NCBI RefSeq assembly: GCF_037126465.1
Contig: NC_088202.1
Span: 132,694,123 to 132,758,122 of the forward strand
Reading direction: 5' to 3'
Source of the DNA: Ornithodoros turicata
Lineage: Eukaryota > Arthropoda > Arachnida > Ixodida > Argasidae
Length of the DNA: 64,000 bases
The notes under the pieces were generated by a model. That model was not told where the DNA came from. It was given only the letters and a program-made list of their open reading frames with translations, and searched no databases. Numbering within the stretch: position 1 is the stretch's first letter; each line of letters begins with the position of its first letter. Both the position numbers and the translations under genes were made by a program. This document shows positions 22,545-34,538 of this stretch, piece after piece.

Positions 22545-24420
22545 GTACCGTAGGAACCATTCCGTTTGATGCTTTCCATTATTGTGGTTTGCACTGCGTC
22601 CCTTTTATGAGGATGATAGTTTTTGTATGGCGAAGCAGAATGTATACGAATCTGGAAATGTAATATAAAATGATGCTCTTGCGTAACCTTTGTTATGCGC
22701 ATGTTATGTTAATGCGCATTAACAACTGTGAATCATTTAGCTGATTATAATTGTCCGTAATTTAAATAACTTTTAATGATGCCATACTCTTGTGCGTAGC
22801 GCCATAACACACAACAACACCGACGCGTTGCAAGCAATAACAAAGGAAGGGGGGGGGATTTATTGGCAGAAGAAAAGAAAAAAAGAAGGGGAAGGGGAAG
22901 AGGAGTTTCAATGGCATTACTGGAGAAGCATGTTCCACCATTGGATGGAAGATGTTATAACCGTAACGTTATAACCGATAACGTTATAACCGGCACCAGC
23001 AGTGCCGTCCGCGTGCTTTGCACTGGTTTTCCCCGGGTATCCCTGAACTAATGTGGTCGGTACACCAGCGGCACATATACACTGTCAAGATAACTTCATA
23101 TCCACGTATACGGTTCATGCATTCATGCATCCATGTTTTCATCGTAATCAATAGGGAGTTGCAATAATAATGATATTAGCATTTTCGAGAGAGACTTTTC
23201 GAAAGCGGTTTCCCCACCGCAATCCAACGCAAGCACCATGCACTTGCAGCACCATCAAACGGGGGGTCATAGTATTAATTTTGTGTACGTAACACATTTA
23301 GTTTCGATGCACTCCTCAAGCCCATCGGCTTTTAGCCTCGACTCCTCTCCTTTACTGATGGAAATAAAATGTTTATGTATGTATGTATGCACGTAACTTG
23401 AAAAAAAAAAGAAACAGATGTTTAGTTCGAAATATTTGTTTGATTTATGTTGCACTAAACGGTGTGTGTTACCCTAACATTTTTAGCGCTCTACCGCTTA
23501 CTGGAAACATTTCCCGCCGCGATAAGTTACAAGCAGCAAGTTCGCTTTGAGGCTAGCTTTGGGTACCCGTGTTATTTCATAGTGTGCGCCCCAAAAACCC
23601 AGAACATGGATTGAATTAATTTAATCGAGGGCCTTAAAGCACTGGGATACCACATTCTAAAACTCTCTATGACCTTTAGATCTGGGCGTATTTCTTCGCT
23701 AACCATTCCCGGCTGCAATATACACTTTGCTACTGATGGTTCCACTTCTCGTGACGCTGTGCACTAGTCTCATGCTTCCTTCATATAAATATGAAGTAAT
23801 GTGAAGCGAAATTGCATGTATGACGCTCTTACCTTTTCGTACGTTCCAGTTAAAGGAACGCATTACCCTCAATCGAGTGCCTTCTGTGCTTACAGTACAG
23901 GCGCAACCCGTTCTTTTTAGAGTTTTCGGGTAGCAGGCAACATGAACATTTTCAAATCCGAGCTGTAGAACAAGTCTAAGACTACTTTTAGGATCCTGAG
24001 TGAACTGACTGAACTGAAGCAGAAAGGAAACGGATATAATGCTTTTGGCGCAACCTTATGCGGGCTCCATCATTCTCGTTGCTTTGATGTTGAAAGAGGA
24101 TAACGTTGTCGGAGGGATTTCTTCTCCGGTAAAATCCTCTTTTCGGCAGATTTCGTCATGCATTGAAATCTTGTTCATTTGTATCGACTTAACAAATAGC
24201 GTTATAGCAAATCGAGGAGAACTATGAACAGTGTTCAATAACAACCTTCTATCAAGAACAATGCAGATATTATTTTGTATTTTGCACGCAAACACAACGT
24301 CTGGAATCTGCTCCCGAATCGGCAAGATGAATGATTGAAATTTTGATGTGTATACTTCGGGACAAGTCAACTCCTACAGCTAGGTCAACTCCGTCCACAA
24401 ATCTGGAGACGTGTGCGGTT
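22545..24420. other. No gene recognised
   Basis: Holds three tandem GTTATAACCG(T/A)TAAC-like units near 22950-22995 and short A and G runs. No exon series or transposon ends were found. Confidence 0.4.
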
Positions 24421-24423
24421 TGC

Positions 24424-24933
24424 TTAAAGGGGCACTAAAATGCAAATATAACTTGCTCTCAAATGAAAGTCCGTGTTTCAAGAAGAAACAGAGCCGTCTT
24501 TTGGCGGCAACGAATTGGATCCCTATTGGCTAAGGCAAAGATTGGCGGCATCCAATGAGACAGCAGGAGATGCGCGCGCATACCTATCGTGTTAGCGCCG
24601 CGAAGCGCAACTGTGGCTATGATCGGCGTACAGACGTGGACAGATGGAGGGAGGACAGCAGGAAGGAGTGGGGGACAGGGGGGTTAGTACGCGTCCTGGG
24701 ACGACTTCAGGGGGAACAGTGCCGACATTCGTCTGGAAAGTCTTCGGAAAGCCCAGGGAAAACCTCAGGCAGCACAGCCGGTGACAGGATTCGAACCCGT
24801 GTCACCTCCCAGTCTCGGCGTGGAAAGCGATCATCCTATATAACCACTATGCCATGGGAGCTGGTTGTACGAAAATAACAGCGTGCAACGTAATCTGAAG
24901 TGAACTTGTTTTTGCATTTTAGTGCCCCTTTAA
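24424..24933. mobile_element. TTAA-flanked non-autonomous element with nested SINE
   Basis: TTAA lies at both edges. The TIRs read AGGGGCACTAAAATGCAAA and TTTGCATTTTAGTGCCCCT. A minus-strand SINE sits inside. TTAA duplication is the mark of piggyBac-type insertion. Confidence 0.7.
24597..24862 (-). mobile_element. tRNA-derived SINE, long-tailed family
   Basis: On the minus strand it starts with a tRNA-like head (GCTCCCATGGCATAGTGGTT for box A, GGGTTCGAATCC for box B). It continues into CACCGGCTGTGCTGCC, a TTCCCTGGGCTTTCC block and a CGTCCCAGGACGC block. Relatives: 27895, 53950, 54243, 56250 and 59251. Confidence 0.8.
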
Positions 24934-24971
24934 GGGCACGCATGACGCCTCCTTTGTTGAATGCTGTTGTT

Positions 24972-25198
24972 TGTACAGTACTGGAGAAAAGTTCACGGAA
25001 CACGCCACGGCGCATTCCCTCCCCAGAGCGATACGCTAGCAGCGAATTGGACCGTACGGACTTAGAGACATATGCCTCGGTATATAACCCAGTCACGCGT
25101 TTGCAAGTCAGTACGGTACCATCCGCTACTAGCGTGTCTCTCTGAGGAAGGATTGCGTCGGAGCGTGTTCCGTAAACTTTTGTCCTGCTCTGGTACAA
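24972..25198. mobile_element. Fold-back element, ACGGAACACGC family
   Basis: The left arm AAAAGTTCACGGAACACGCC is mirrored by CGTGTTCCGTAAACTTTTG. The arms extend through CAGAGCGATACGCTAGCAGC and its near complement. Related to 35981-36225 and 42813-43442. Confidence 0.72.
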
Positions 25199-25430
25199 TG
25201 ACCATTTTGCGAAAAGACTCGTCATACGCGACGACGTACTCGGAGCACAATTGCGTGCTTTACAGCAAACACGCACAATATTCTCGTTAAGAAATCTGGA
25301 TTTAAAAATGAAAAAGATAAATAAATAAGTAAATATATAAAATAAAAATGACACAAACCACGTGGTTTCGCGCCTGCGCCCGCTCTCAATCTGCCTAATA
25401 TTATTATCAGCTGGAGATATTATACTTATG

Positions 25431-26080
25431 CAGTGATGGCCAGTAGTTAACTACATGTGGTTAAACTACTAGTTAAACTACCTGATTGTAGTTAAAAAGT
25501 AGTTATCAACTACTTGCAGAAATGTAGTGGCAACTACTAGTTAAACTACAATTTTAAGTAGTTAACTAGAGTAGTTAGGTTACTGAAGGCGCGAACTACT
25601 TCCGAATTTGCCGCAAGCTTTACGGCACGATTGTGCTTCCGACTTTTACCTTGAGCTACTTGTTTGATGAGAACGGAGGTGCAGAGCAATTGTGTCGTAC
25701 ATGTGTACTAAATCTTCACTTTTAATGCTTGTCTAGTGAAGCCTCATTTGCTGTGAAATAATTCTGTAACTTAGTTTATCGCGTACGCACACAAAGAATC
25801 CCGCCGCAAGCTTTCTATTTGACAATTTTAGCAATTGGTTGAGCATAAGTTTATCATTGCTTGTGATTCATATTTGGGTGTCCAGGAGCACTACGAGGGA
25901 TTGATGTTGATGGACAACGTTAAGTAGTTATAGATGTAGTTAAACTACATTGCAGTAGTTAAAGAAGTAGTTTTAACTACTCCCCTGAAAAGTAGTTGAA
26001 CTACTAGTTAAACTACTCAGTTGCAAAGTAGTTAGTAGTTATAGTTAAACTACTGCAGAAGTAGTTAGTGGCCATCACTG
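25431..26080. mobile_element. hAT-type non-autonomous element with exact 8-bp TSD
   Basis: 650 bp. The ends are CAGTGATGGCCAGTAGTTAA and AGTAGTTAGTGGCCATCACTG. TACTTATG stands on both sides (25423-25430 and 26081-26088). Subterminal regions are arrays of AGTTAAACTAC words on both strands, as expected for transposase-binding repeats. No transposase frame remains. Confidence 0.93.
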
Positions 26081-26309
26081 TACTTATGTGACTGTACCCC
26101 ATCTGTGTTGGCTCAAAGTACAATAGCAATACAAGCGAATAAGAATTTTCAACGTGTAATCTTCGCTTTGTATGCGAACTCTGGAAAATTTCCGTGGTGC
26201 TGGTCCACAACAATCGCGTTGTTGCATAATGGAACAACGCGAGGCACCTTCATAGTTGGTGTTCACAAAATGTATTACCGTTTATGAAACAAGGAAGTTG
26301 TACTGAAAA

Positions 26310-26396
26310 GGTTATCCTCGAGGTAGGTTAGGTAGGACTCGAGCTCACATCTTCTGGATCGCCGGTCCAGGGCCCTTACCAATTGAGCTAAGCTGA
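26310..26396 (-). mobile_element. tRNA-derived SINE head, GGT-anticodon family
   Basis: The minus strand reads TCAGCTTAGCTCAATTGGTA (box A), a CTGGACCGGCGATCCAG arm, GTGAGCTCGAGTCCTAC (degraded box B) and GATAACCTTTTCAGT. It is the same unit as 50916-50988 with more changes. Confidence 0.7.
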
Positions 26397-26399
26397 CAC

Positions 26400-27390
26400 A
26401 TGTCCCCAATGACTTCCAAGCGCGCGTCATCTGAAGTGACAAACCAACCACTCTCTCACTCATCCTACATGTTTTCTCATTCATACACACATTCAGTTTG
26501 CGTCAGCAAACTGAAAACGCATTCGGAACTGGAACACTGAGACACAATCAGATAAAGTTTCGCTGCAAACACAGAAAGCAATGAAAGCGCCCTCATTTTA
26601 TCGAGGGGCGGCATAATTTCCACGGGCAACCATGACACAGACGAATCACCGCCGCGTTCCAAAGCTGCCGTTTCTTCCTTGTTGGCAGCGGTGCCAAGGA
26701 TTGGAAATGAGCCAGAGTGCGTTGAATTCAGCCTCGGTCACTCTCGGGTCTCCGGCAACAAAGGGATGAGGAAAATGAGAGGCAGAAGACGAATGAAAAA
26801 GTAAGCGAAGCGAAACGAAAACTCCTTCGGAGATAAGGCGGAGATGGAAGACAGGGTGGGGTAGGAAAAACACAAGAACGCAGAGGAAGGTCCTCAGCTC
26901 ACGGGAGAGCGAAATTCAGCAGCTATCATATTGGGTGAAATACGGAAAGCGTGGACAGTAGTCACGAAGAAAGGTACCTGGTTTAGAAAAATCGATGACG
27001 GCTGTATTGACGCATTTTATAAACGCTTGTTATACTAACTGGAGGCAAGGCTGCAGAAAGGACACGGTGGGTGGACCGGGAAATGAATTCCGCATTCACC
27101 GAAAATGTATTTTGCCGCTGGTCCTGCAGTGGCCCAAATGTCGCAACCGTTCCAGTCGATTCCGAAACTATAGTGTCATTTGCGTAGAACTCCAGCGAAC
27201 GGGTACTGGAGTATGAAGGGAATTGCCTCAGGACGAGAGCCGCCGTTTCGAACAGAGGCTGTTCTTCTTCTGAGCACCGACCTCATCATTGGCATTGTAT
27301 TTTAATGGTTAGGTATGACGTGTTAAAGGTTCATGCGAATTGTGGGTCAACAGCCCGAAGAAAAGAAAGGGTCTGTTCAGGCTTTTACTG
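26400..27390. other. No gene recognised
   Basis: Open frames on the minus strand (26477-26662, 26646-26873) carry no known motif and no phase-matched neighbours. Confidence 0.4.
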
Positions 27391-27393
27391 CTG

Positions 27394-27458
27394 ATGGCCG
27401 CTTTGTTAGAGTGTGGAGGGGACATAATCCCCTCTACACACTCTAACAAAGCGGCCAT
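27394..27458. repeat. Hairpin: about 29-bp arms, 5-base loop
   Basis: ATGGCCGCTTTGTTAGAGTG on the left is mirrored by CACTCTAACAAAGCGGCCAT on the right around CATAA. Only a 2-base indel separates the arms. Confidence 0.88.
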
Positions 27459-27894
27459 TCACTTCGACCGTAGTAAAGGCCAGCGCAAAATCAGGGCATC
27501 AGCGACATTCAGGAACACTTTACCGGCATTTTAGACTGCACTCGTTGAAGTAACTATTCAAGATCTGCCATTCATATACAGCGCTTGATGCAGTAAGATC
27601 ATTACAAGAGTTACAATTTGTTCCGTTATATGTTTAAAGGAGTTGGGGCACTTCATAGTTATGGTTCATTACATCATGGACGCATTGTGCTGCACTCGAG
27701 AATACTAAGGACAAAAAGAATTATTATTCTACGTGTCGTACTTAGCGAGATACGAGCCCTCGAAAACACTCCCGAGCAAAGCGCAGACGTCGCAGAGGTC
27801 AGAGTTGCGTCCATCGCCATTGGCAGCTGTAAGCACGTGACTTCTCGTACGCTGCCTGACTGGCGGCGGCGAGGGCTGTGATGTCAGAGCCGCA

Positions 27895-28062
27895 CGAGGT
27901 TTTCCTGGGTTTTCCTCAGACGCTCTCAGACATATGTCGGCACAGTTCCCTTAGAAGTCGGCCCAGGACGCACATTCCCCCAGGGCGTCAGTCGTGACGT
28001 TGCCCACATACGTGAGGCCGACAACGGCAAGCCCTTTCGCCATCACCACCACCACCACCGCC
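27895..28062 (+). mobile_element. SINE, long-tailed family, 5'-truncated
   Basis: Plus strand. It begins in the TTTTCCTGGGTTTTCCTCAG block and runs through GTCGGCACAGTTCCC, GGCCCAGGACGC and GGCCGACAACGGCAAGCCC to a (CAC)n tail. The tRNA head is missing. Confidence 0.8.
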
Positions 28063-28930
28063 GCACGAGTTTCGGTATCCGCGTTGCCCATTTTCTCCGT
28101 TTCTATTACACTCTTCGCTGTGAAACTTTCAACGCAGGTTCACATCGGTGCAAAGAACCGTACTTTACTTTTATCTGGGATGACGTGGGATGAGCTGTTA
28201 CAACCCGTGTAATCAAACTCTATCGAAAAATCAGTGAAAAGTGAGTGTTGCTGGAACTTGATATTTTTGTTCCATATTTAACTTTCAAAATAATTAATCA
28301 AGGTGAGATCTTACCCTTCTTTTCACACGTTATCTAACATGTATTCGAAGCATGTTCCGAGACGAAGACTTCCCAAACCCAATTTTGTTACAGGCGATCA
28401 TGAGCCGATAGCTCAAGAATTGCACGTTGCATATTACTTTTATGGTTTTACAATGTTTCTCCGATTCTACTATTCTATATTTTGCCATTGTCATATTCAT
28501 AGTATGCACGTGAGAACCTATTAATGGTCCCCACGTGGTGCGAAACTGAATTTATATGTTACGCATTGAACATTATTATTGGTAACTAGTTGAAGTACGG
28601 CAGTCATCGAAAAAGCCAGATAGCGTCGGGATCTGGATTTAGGCAGTAACCATATTGGTAACTATTACACTACGATATGTTTAGCAGCGGACTACCCTAC
28701 GTTGGTATACTTCAGGGAAAGGTCAAAGGCTATAGTTTTTCTGATTATTTTGGTGTTTCTTCTGTAGTCCTTCTCGCTGCTGCAAGGTAGCAGCATCTCA
28801 TCTATCACCTTTCGCTTTCTTCGTCCGCTCTCGTGTGTCATGGATTCAATTGCATAGGAGCCCAGCACTAGCACCGAACAATGGTAAGAACTATCCCGAG
28901 GCTGTTTGTCCTCTGTGTGTCTTCTCTTCG
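28062..28930. other. No gene recognised
   Basis: A minus-strand open frame at 28692-28874 is basic and unassigned. Nothing else stands out. Confidence 0.35.
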
Positions 28931-28934
28931 TTTA

Positions 28935-29530
28935 TTTATTTACCGTAAAGACCCACGAGGGTGGCATTACATAACGGAGAGGCATGCTAAAGAAAACACT
29001 CTTGCGATTGGTGCACACGAACAGTACATATATACAAGTTATCAACAAGTTTTACAAGTTATTAAGGAAATGTGGGATTATGTAATGGCCCTGCGAATTA
29101 ATCGGACGTATGCATGTAACATGTACAGAGAGGTGTAGATGTTACGTGCTGAAGAAGAGATATTTGAATAGGGGACAGGCTCATGCATGAGAATAATATT
29201 TTCGGGAAGGATGTCCCAGACGATAATTGTTTAGGGTAGAATAGATTATAGTCATAGAAAGGCAGTAGTGTGACATAGTTGTAGTTCTTGGTGGAATACA
29301 CATGGCCATAGCGCGACGAAATTAATCGGCACAACCAAGGAGCCGCTCTCACCTAGAAATGTCGTTACATATAGTTTGTGAAGAGATAGCGGAGCAACGA
29401 AGCATCTGATTGAAAGAGGTTCTACCCCATGATAACTCCTTAGTTTGGAGACAGTCGAATGCAGGGAATAATTAGATTCGATGAACCGTACGGTCCTATT
29501 TAAAACTAACTCGACGATCCTTAACACTCG
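28935..29530 (-). mobile_element. Jockey/CR1-like LINE, C-terminus and 3' UTR
   Basis: The minus strand has an ORF2 C-terminal tail (NRTVRFIESNYS then PLSIRCFVAPLSLHKLY), the usual end of Jockey/CR1-type reverse transcriptases. A UTR follows that ends GGTCTTTACGGTAAATAAAT on the minus strand. The RT core is absent (5' truncation). Confidence 0.65.
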
Positions 29531-30042
29531 AAAGCTAGGTCAACTGTGCGCCTGAAACTAGAGCCAAGGCAACACAGGGCCTGAAAGCACACAGCCCAGA
29601 ACAGTGGGCCGTGGAAGTATTGCAACATAATAGGCCTAGATACTGGTCGCAGTCGTAGACGTTTGTGAAAACGAGCGTATACCAATAATTATAGAGATAT
29701 TCTACTGACTTTAAACGGGAACAATTTAAAGATTATAACCAAGCGAGCAGAAATACCTTAGTACCGCGTCCAACATTACACCACCCCACCGCCATATAGC
29801 TGAAGTTGGTCATATCTTGGCCGTAGTGCCGTAGTTGTTGGCTTTCATACGATGTCTTTACTATGAGCGTTATACTGCATCAGATATATACGCAATGGCG
29901 ATTGAGAGCGCAGACAACGAGTATAACATGGTTCACTCTCCTTCGTGGTTTACTCCCACGTAAAAGTTCACGGCGACCGCTTGAACCAATGCGTCACCAC
30001 CTCTGATGTCCCACATAAAATGAAAGTGTAAGTGTAAAAGTG
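29531..30042. other. No gene recognised
   Basis: Nothing found apart from a GTGTAAGTGTAAAAG word that borders the LINE copy that follows on both sides. Confidence 0.4.
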
Positions 30043-30251
30043 AACAACAACAACAACAACAACTTTATTGAGAGATGATGAATGGGGAGCTTCATCGCCA
30101 GGGGCGATGCTCTACCCCATTGCTGGTGGCGATGCGGGGAATTAAATAATAAGCCCCTTCACCATAAGGATCGAAGTCCTATTGCATCCAGATAGGTGAA
30201 GAGAGTTTTGAGGGCAGAGCGTTGGTGGGCTGAATGGGGCCAGGGACCAAG
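30043..30251 (-). mobile_element. I-clade LINE 3' end, truncated copy
   Basis: Reading the minus strand, the copy ends GGCGATGAAGCTCCCCATTC...AATAAAGTTG(TTG)n, in the same order as the 11.1 kb element. It starts at CTTGGTCCCTGGCC in the last part of ORF2. AAGTGTAAGTGT-like words on both sides hide the exact duplication. Confidence 0.85.
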
Positions 30252-31687
30252 GAAATAGTGAAAGTGCAAAGTGTATGTGTAAAAGTGTAAGTGTAAAGTG
30301 CTGTGTGTTCAGCTTGTCTGCGCCCTTTCTCTGTTGTCGGGTGTTCAGCAATATTCTGTGGCATTATTTGACGGCATTATTACCTCGTTCAACGTGCGTA
30401 AATATAGCGTGTGTGTAGTGCTTCCACACAAGGCCAGGCAAACAGCTACGTTTCTTATAAATGCGCCCACGCACCTTTTTTGGACGGAACAACTGTGCCG
30501 TGCTAGGTTGGATAACATTGTGCTCGGTCGATATAGAGTTCTTGTTACCTCAATGCGCCGCTACGTTCTCCTGCCTGTGCTGCAATCTCGTGTCTTCTAT
30601 GGAGAAGTTACTCCTCGCGTGCATAAAAGGAAATCTTACTTTTAAATCTTACGATGAATTATACAAACAGCGGCTATATTTTACGTACTAAGCACATTTT
30701 ACGAAAGTTTCTACTATCATAAATATCAGTTATGCGCAATATGTGCTCAGCGTCGTTTTTCCCGAAAACAATAGCAGAAAAAGACTGCCAGTCAGACCGA
30801 ATGAGATGGGTGGTTTAATGAAACCACTTCGCAATGAATTGATGGAGGGCTGGATAGAAATTGAAGGTGCCCTGGCGTACTCTGTGTAGTCTAATGGATG
30901 TCTGCATGGGAGAAATATATTGCTTAGGGAAAACATTAAAAGGTCAATGTGGAGGAACAAAAACTACTTTGGGGCTGCGTTTAGCGGCATAGGGTTTAAT
31001 TAATCGTGACAGAAACAAACATAGTACCTAGCCTAGATAGCAGAGGACGTTTGTTTTCGCTCCGAACTTTGGCGAACCCACGAATTCAAGGTGTGTGGCT
31101 GTTTGACCCTCAAGTTTGTTGTTTAGACCCTCAAGGGCAGGCATTTCATTACTTGCACCCGGCCTGGTTAGAAGTGCAGCTGATCCTTTTGATGTAAAGG
31201 AGACGGAGGAACGGAGACGGAAAAACGGAGACGGAGGAACGGAGACTTATCTGCTGCCATATCTCTGTGGAGCAGAGGTGGACAACCTCACGAGGGCACA
31301 GGAGGCGTCATCAGAGGAGGCGCCATGAGGACGGAGAAGAACGGCCTCACCCTCATCTCACTGACCTTGAGATTGAGGTGAAATTTCGAAAAAAGCTCAG
31401 ATGCGGTGAGCTGGAGTGAGGGGAGATCTCTGTTGGCGAAAGCTGAGGTAAGTACAAGTATGATTAGGGCAACTGCGCACATCTGCCGTGCAGTGCTCTT
31501 TGCGCTTTTGCACGAGTGCAGTTTCCGAAGAAGCGACGTACGTAGTGTAGCATTGGGTTCTCACGAGACTGAGACGGCATTGTCCTACCTGCCATGATGG
31601 TGGCGAGCTCTCTTCTGTAGTTCGTACTACCCAGTAGATACCTGGCATACTGGGGCTGGAGCAGTCTTCCTTCGTTTTCACAGCTGG

Positions 31688-31905
31688 CTTCGCGGTAGCT
31701 CAGCCGGTAACGTGTTGGCTTGGTGAGCTCAAGATCGCGGGTTCCATCCCGGCTTAGGACGTTAGCAATGTGGGGGAGGTAAACATTGCTTCCAGCATCG
31801 TGTGTCGAAGATTTCCGGCGCACATCAAAACAATTCCAGGTGGCCCAAATTATATCCGCAGTCCTAACCTGCGGCACTCGCAGCATGTCGCCCCAAACAT
31901 AGGCT
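31688..31905 (+). mobile_element. tRNA-derived SINE, GCGGTAGCTCAG family
   Basis: The tRNA-like head (CGCGGTAGCTCAGCCGGTAA for box A, CGGGTTCCATCCCG for box B) is followed by GTTAGCAATGTGGGGGAGGT, AACATTGCTTCCAGC and CCGGCGCACATCAAAA. The second copy at 46256-46405 shares all blocks. Confidence 0.8.
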
Positions 31906-32149
31906 GGCTCACCTTGTGTGTAAATCTACTCCCAATTATTCTTCCCTCGAGTTGGAAACTTTATGCTCTCACTGTCATATCGAACCGAGCGCCATCGGTA
32001 TCAGTATAGTTTGAAGCAACTTCCAGAAACTGCACGTGCAATTATGCCACGCAAACATCGCCAGCTCCCAAGCAATGGTCTGAAAGGCGGCACTCGCCTC
32101 CTTCGCTGAGTACAGTGACGTTTATCGGGATCTGCGCTCGTTTACATAA

Positions 32150-32810
32150 CAGCAAATTTATTTACGATGATGAATGGGGAGTTTAATCGTCAGAGGCGAT
32201 GCTCTACCCCACTGCTGGTGGTTATGTGGGGAATGAACCAATCAGCCCCTTCACAATACGGAAGTGACATAACGAAGTGCGATTGTGTCCAGAAATGTCA
32301 GAAGAGCATTGAACGCTAAGCGTTAGTGGGCTGGACACGGCCAGGGACCAAGCAATTTTGATAGCGAGAAGGGGCGATAGTCCAGCTGACTAAGAGACCC
32401 GGAGAGTGCGGTTCGGGAAAGTTGGTAGTGTGAGCAATGAAGAAGCATGTGCTCCAGATCCTCTACAGCACAGCAGTGACAGCATCCGGGAGAGTCAACT
32501 TGTCTCAAGCGGTAACGCCACTCAGCTGTAAAAGCCCCATCGAGTCGTATTCGATGAATTAATGCAGCATATTGACGAGTGGTGTTTCATGGCATGCAGA
32601 AAGCGAGCGTTGGATCAACTCTGCTCAGCATATAGGCGGGGGGAGAATGTCGGTTGTCCTTTGGCGGGAAGCCAGGGGCGTCGCAAAATGGAACAACGGT
32701 CTCCTTTTAGCAGTGCAGTACTGGTCTGCTTCCGATGCGAGAGAGCTGCTTCTACGGCGCTGTTGGCCTGCTCATTCCCCAAGGCGCCACAATGGGCTGG
32801 AACCAGTACG
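32150..32810 (-). mobile_element. I-clade LINE 3' third, truncated copy
   Basis: About 660 bases on the minus strand, from within RNase H (a WVPAHCG-equivalent near 32800) to the 3' UTR (ATGATGAATGGGG complement). An open piece at 32323-32508 keeps the CCHC...H..C knuckle region (CCHCCAVEDLEHMLLHCSHY). Stops and shifts show it is dead. Confidence 0.88.
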
Positions 32811-32938
32811 TGAACCAGTACAAAAAAGATACGGTCAAGGTCAGACGAAATCCACGTCCATTCTTAGATCAACATTTGGAGATTAAACAGCTCATCTGCG
32901 TCCATCCTCTTTGTTCTGTCCTCGTTTACACAATTTTT

Positions 32939-32992
32939 TAGCTTAAAAGTTACAGGTCGGTGGTTTAGCTTAAAAGTTACAGGTCGGTGGTT
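32939..32992 (+). repeat. Tandem duplication, two 26-bp units
   Basis: TAGCTTAAAAGTTACAGGTC plus GGTGGTT occurs twice in a row without change. Confidence 0.85.
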
Positions 32993-33548
32993 TAGCGCTT
33001 CGTCCTGCCTCTCAACAGTTAAAACCGCGCAAAAATGTACGTACCTGACATACGAGAGATACACGCTACGAGAGATACAAGCTACGCATACAGTGCAGTG
33101 CATAAATGTAGTGACCCCTCTCAAAGTGACGTTGTCGCGTCCAGATAGCCGTTGCACATTTTCAGAGCTCTGTTAACTGATTCAGCATGGTTGACAACCG
33201 CAGGAAATAGCAGTACATTATCTACAACGTTTGTCCTACAAAATTTTCGCAAACTTTTGAAATTTGAACCGATCCAAAGTAGTAGGAGTACGTATGTAGA
33301 ATACGCCACAAACACAAATGCTAATTAAAATGGCAAATGTTACAGCAGGCATGTGCGTAAGCCTTCGGGGTCAGTCTTACGCGCAAGTCTTACGCACGTG
33401 GCGGCTGAATTTGGGCATTGGTCTTAACTGAATTTAGATTTAGGTCTTACACGTCGGTCGTCAGAGTTTCGGCCAGACCCTGTCCACGTGCAAAACCGGC
33501 CCGTGGACAGAGTCTGAACGAGAACGAGCAACGCCAAACCCGTACCCC

Positions 33549-33992
33549 TCATGAAGCCGGTCTGAGTTCTCCGCGCATCGCCATGCCACCGCAGATAACC
33601 TGCAAAAATCTTTGGGAACATGGATAGTTCAGTTCCGGAAGGCCCAGGAAGCTTGCAACGCGTGATGAGGTGAGGTTCGGATGACGCGTGTCCAACAGCT
33701 CGATATCTGCCAACCAGCTGAAAACAGAAATGGGCCTCGTTGCTCCAAGTGGACGATTTTTTGGGACATTCTTCATAAGAAAGGCATCGTCAGGGAAACC
33801 ACGAAGAGTGCTCCGGAGCTCACCGATTCGCACAAGCGTGCTCGAGTGGACGTTGTCCGCCAACACAGTCACCGGCTGGACAGAGGTAGGGCCTCTGCCC
33901 ATCGGCATGTCTTTCTGAAGTTTCATGTTTCCGGCGATCCTCAGAGATGAGAAAAAGTTCAACCTCGAGGGTCCTGGTCGGACATGATACAT
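33549..33992 (-). CDS. Unassigned 147-codon open frame
   Basis: The longest unexplained frame outside transposons and the transporter. The product has FPDDAFLMKNVPKN then RPISVFSWLADIELL. No signal peptide, membrane helix or family motif is recognised. Two plus-strand frames overlap it. It may be a single exon or part of a decayed retroelement; start and end are not fixed. Confidence 0.25.
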   Translation of the reverse strand: MYHVRPGPSRLNFFSSLRIAGNMKLQKDMPMGRGPTSVQPVTVLADNVHSSTLVRIGELRSTLRGFPDDAFLMKNVPKNRPLGATRPISVFSWLADIELLDTRHPNLTSSRVASFLGLPELNYPCSQRFLQVICGGMAMRGELRPAS

Positions 33993-34001
33993 GCCGATAT
34001 C

Positions 34002-34418
34002 TAGAGGTGTGCGCCAGTGCGGTTATACCCGCGGATCCGCGCGGACATCAGCGCCACATCGTGGTTTGCGATAGAAATATAACGTTTCGAAATCCGATAG
34101 AACCGTGCTCCTCTGCGGTCCGCGCGGACATCCACCTTATATCCGCATGTCATACTTTGCATTGCCGTACCTTTAACTGGATTTTACGGCCCAATTCTGG
34201 ATGACGTAACGTTCCTCAGCTGGACTTGAAAAATGAAAACGTTTCTAAGATAACATTTTCATCATGTGAACTTTTTCCTAAAAATATAATGACTGCGAAT
34301 GCGCGTATACACTCAGTATCCGCGGTTGCGGATACCCTTATGCCAACTAGCGCGGTCGCGGATCTTATATGCCGGTGTATGGTGCCAGTACTGTCAACGT
34401 TATCCGCGCTCACCTCTG
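34002..34418. mobile_element. hAT-type non-autonomous element, 7/8 TSD
   Basis: 417 bp. The ends are TAGAGGTGTGCGCC and GCGCTCACCTCTG. The flanks are CCGATATC (33994-34001) and CCGATGTC (34419-34426). The subterminal regions repeat GCGGATACC and CGCGGATC words. Confidence 0.75.
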
Positions 34419-34538
34419 CCGATGTCATGTTAGAGATTTAGAATTTTTGAATTTTAAAGTTTAGAAAATTAAATTGTCTTGTTAGAAGATACGAAGGCAG
34501 AAAAATAGGCGATGTCATGTTGCCGGTGGTGAGTAAAT

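Noticed and set aside
28692..28874. Basic minus-strand frame with a hydrophobic end
   Set aside because: Length is within chance, the frame stops without a good donor, and it does not fit the transporter exon series.
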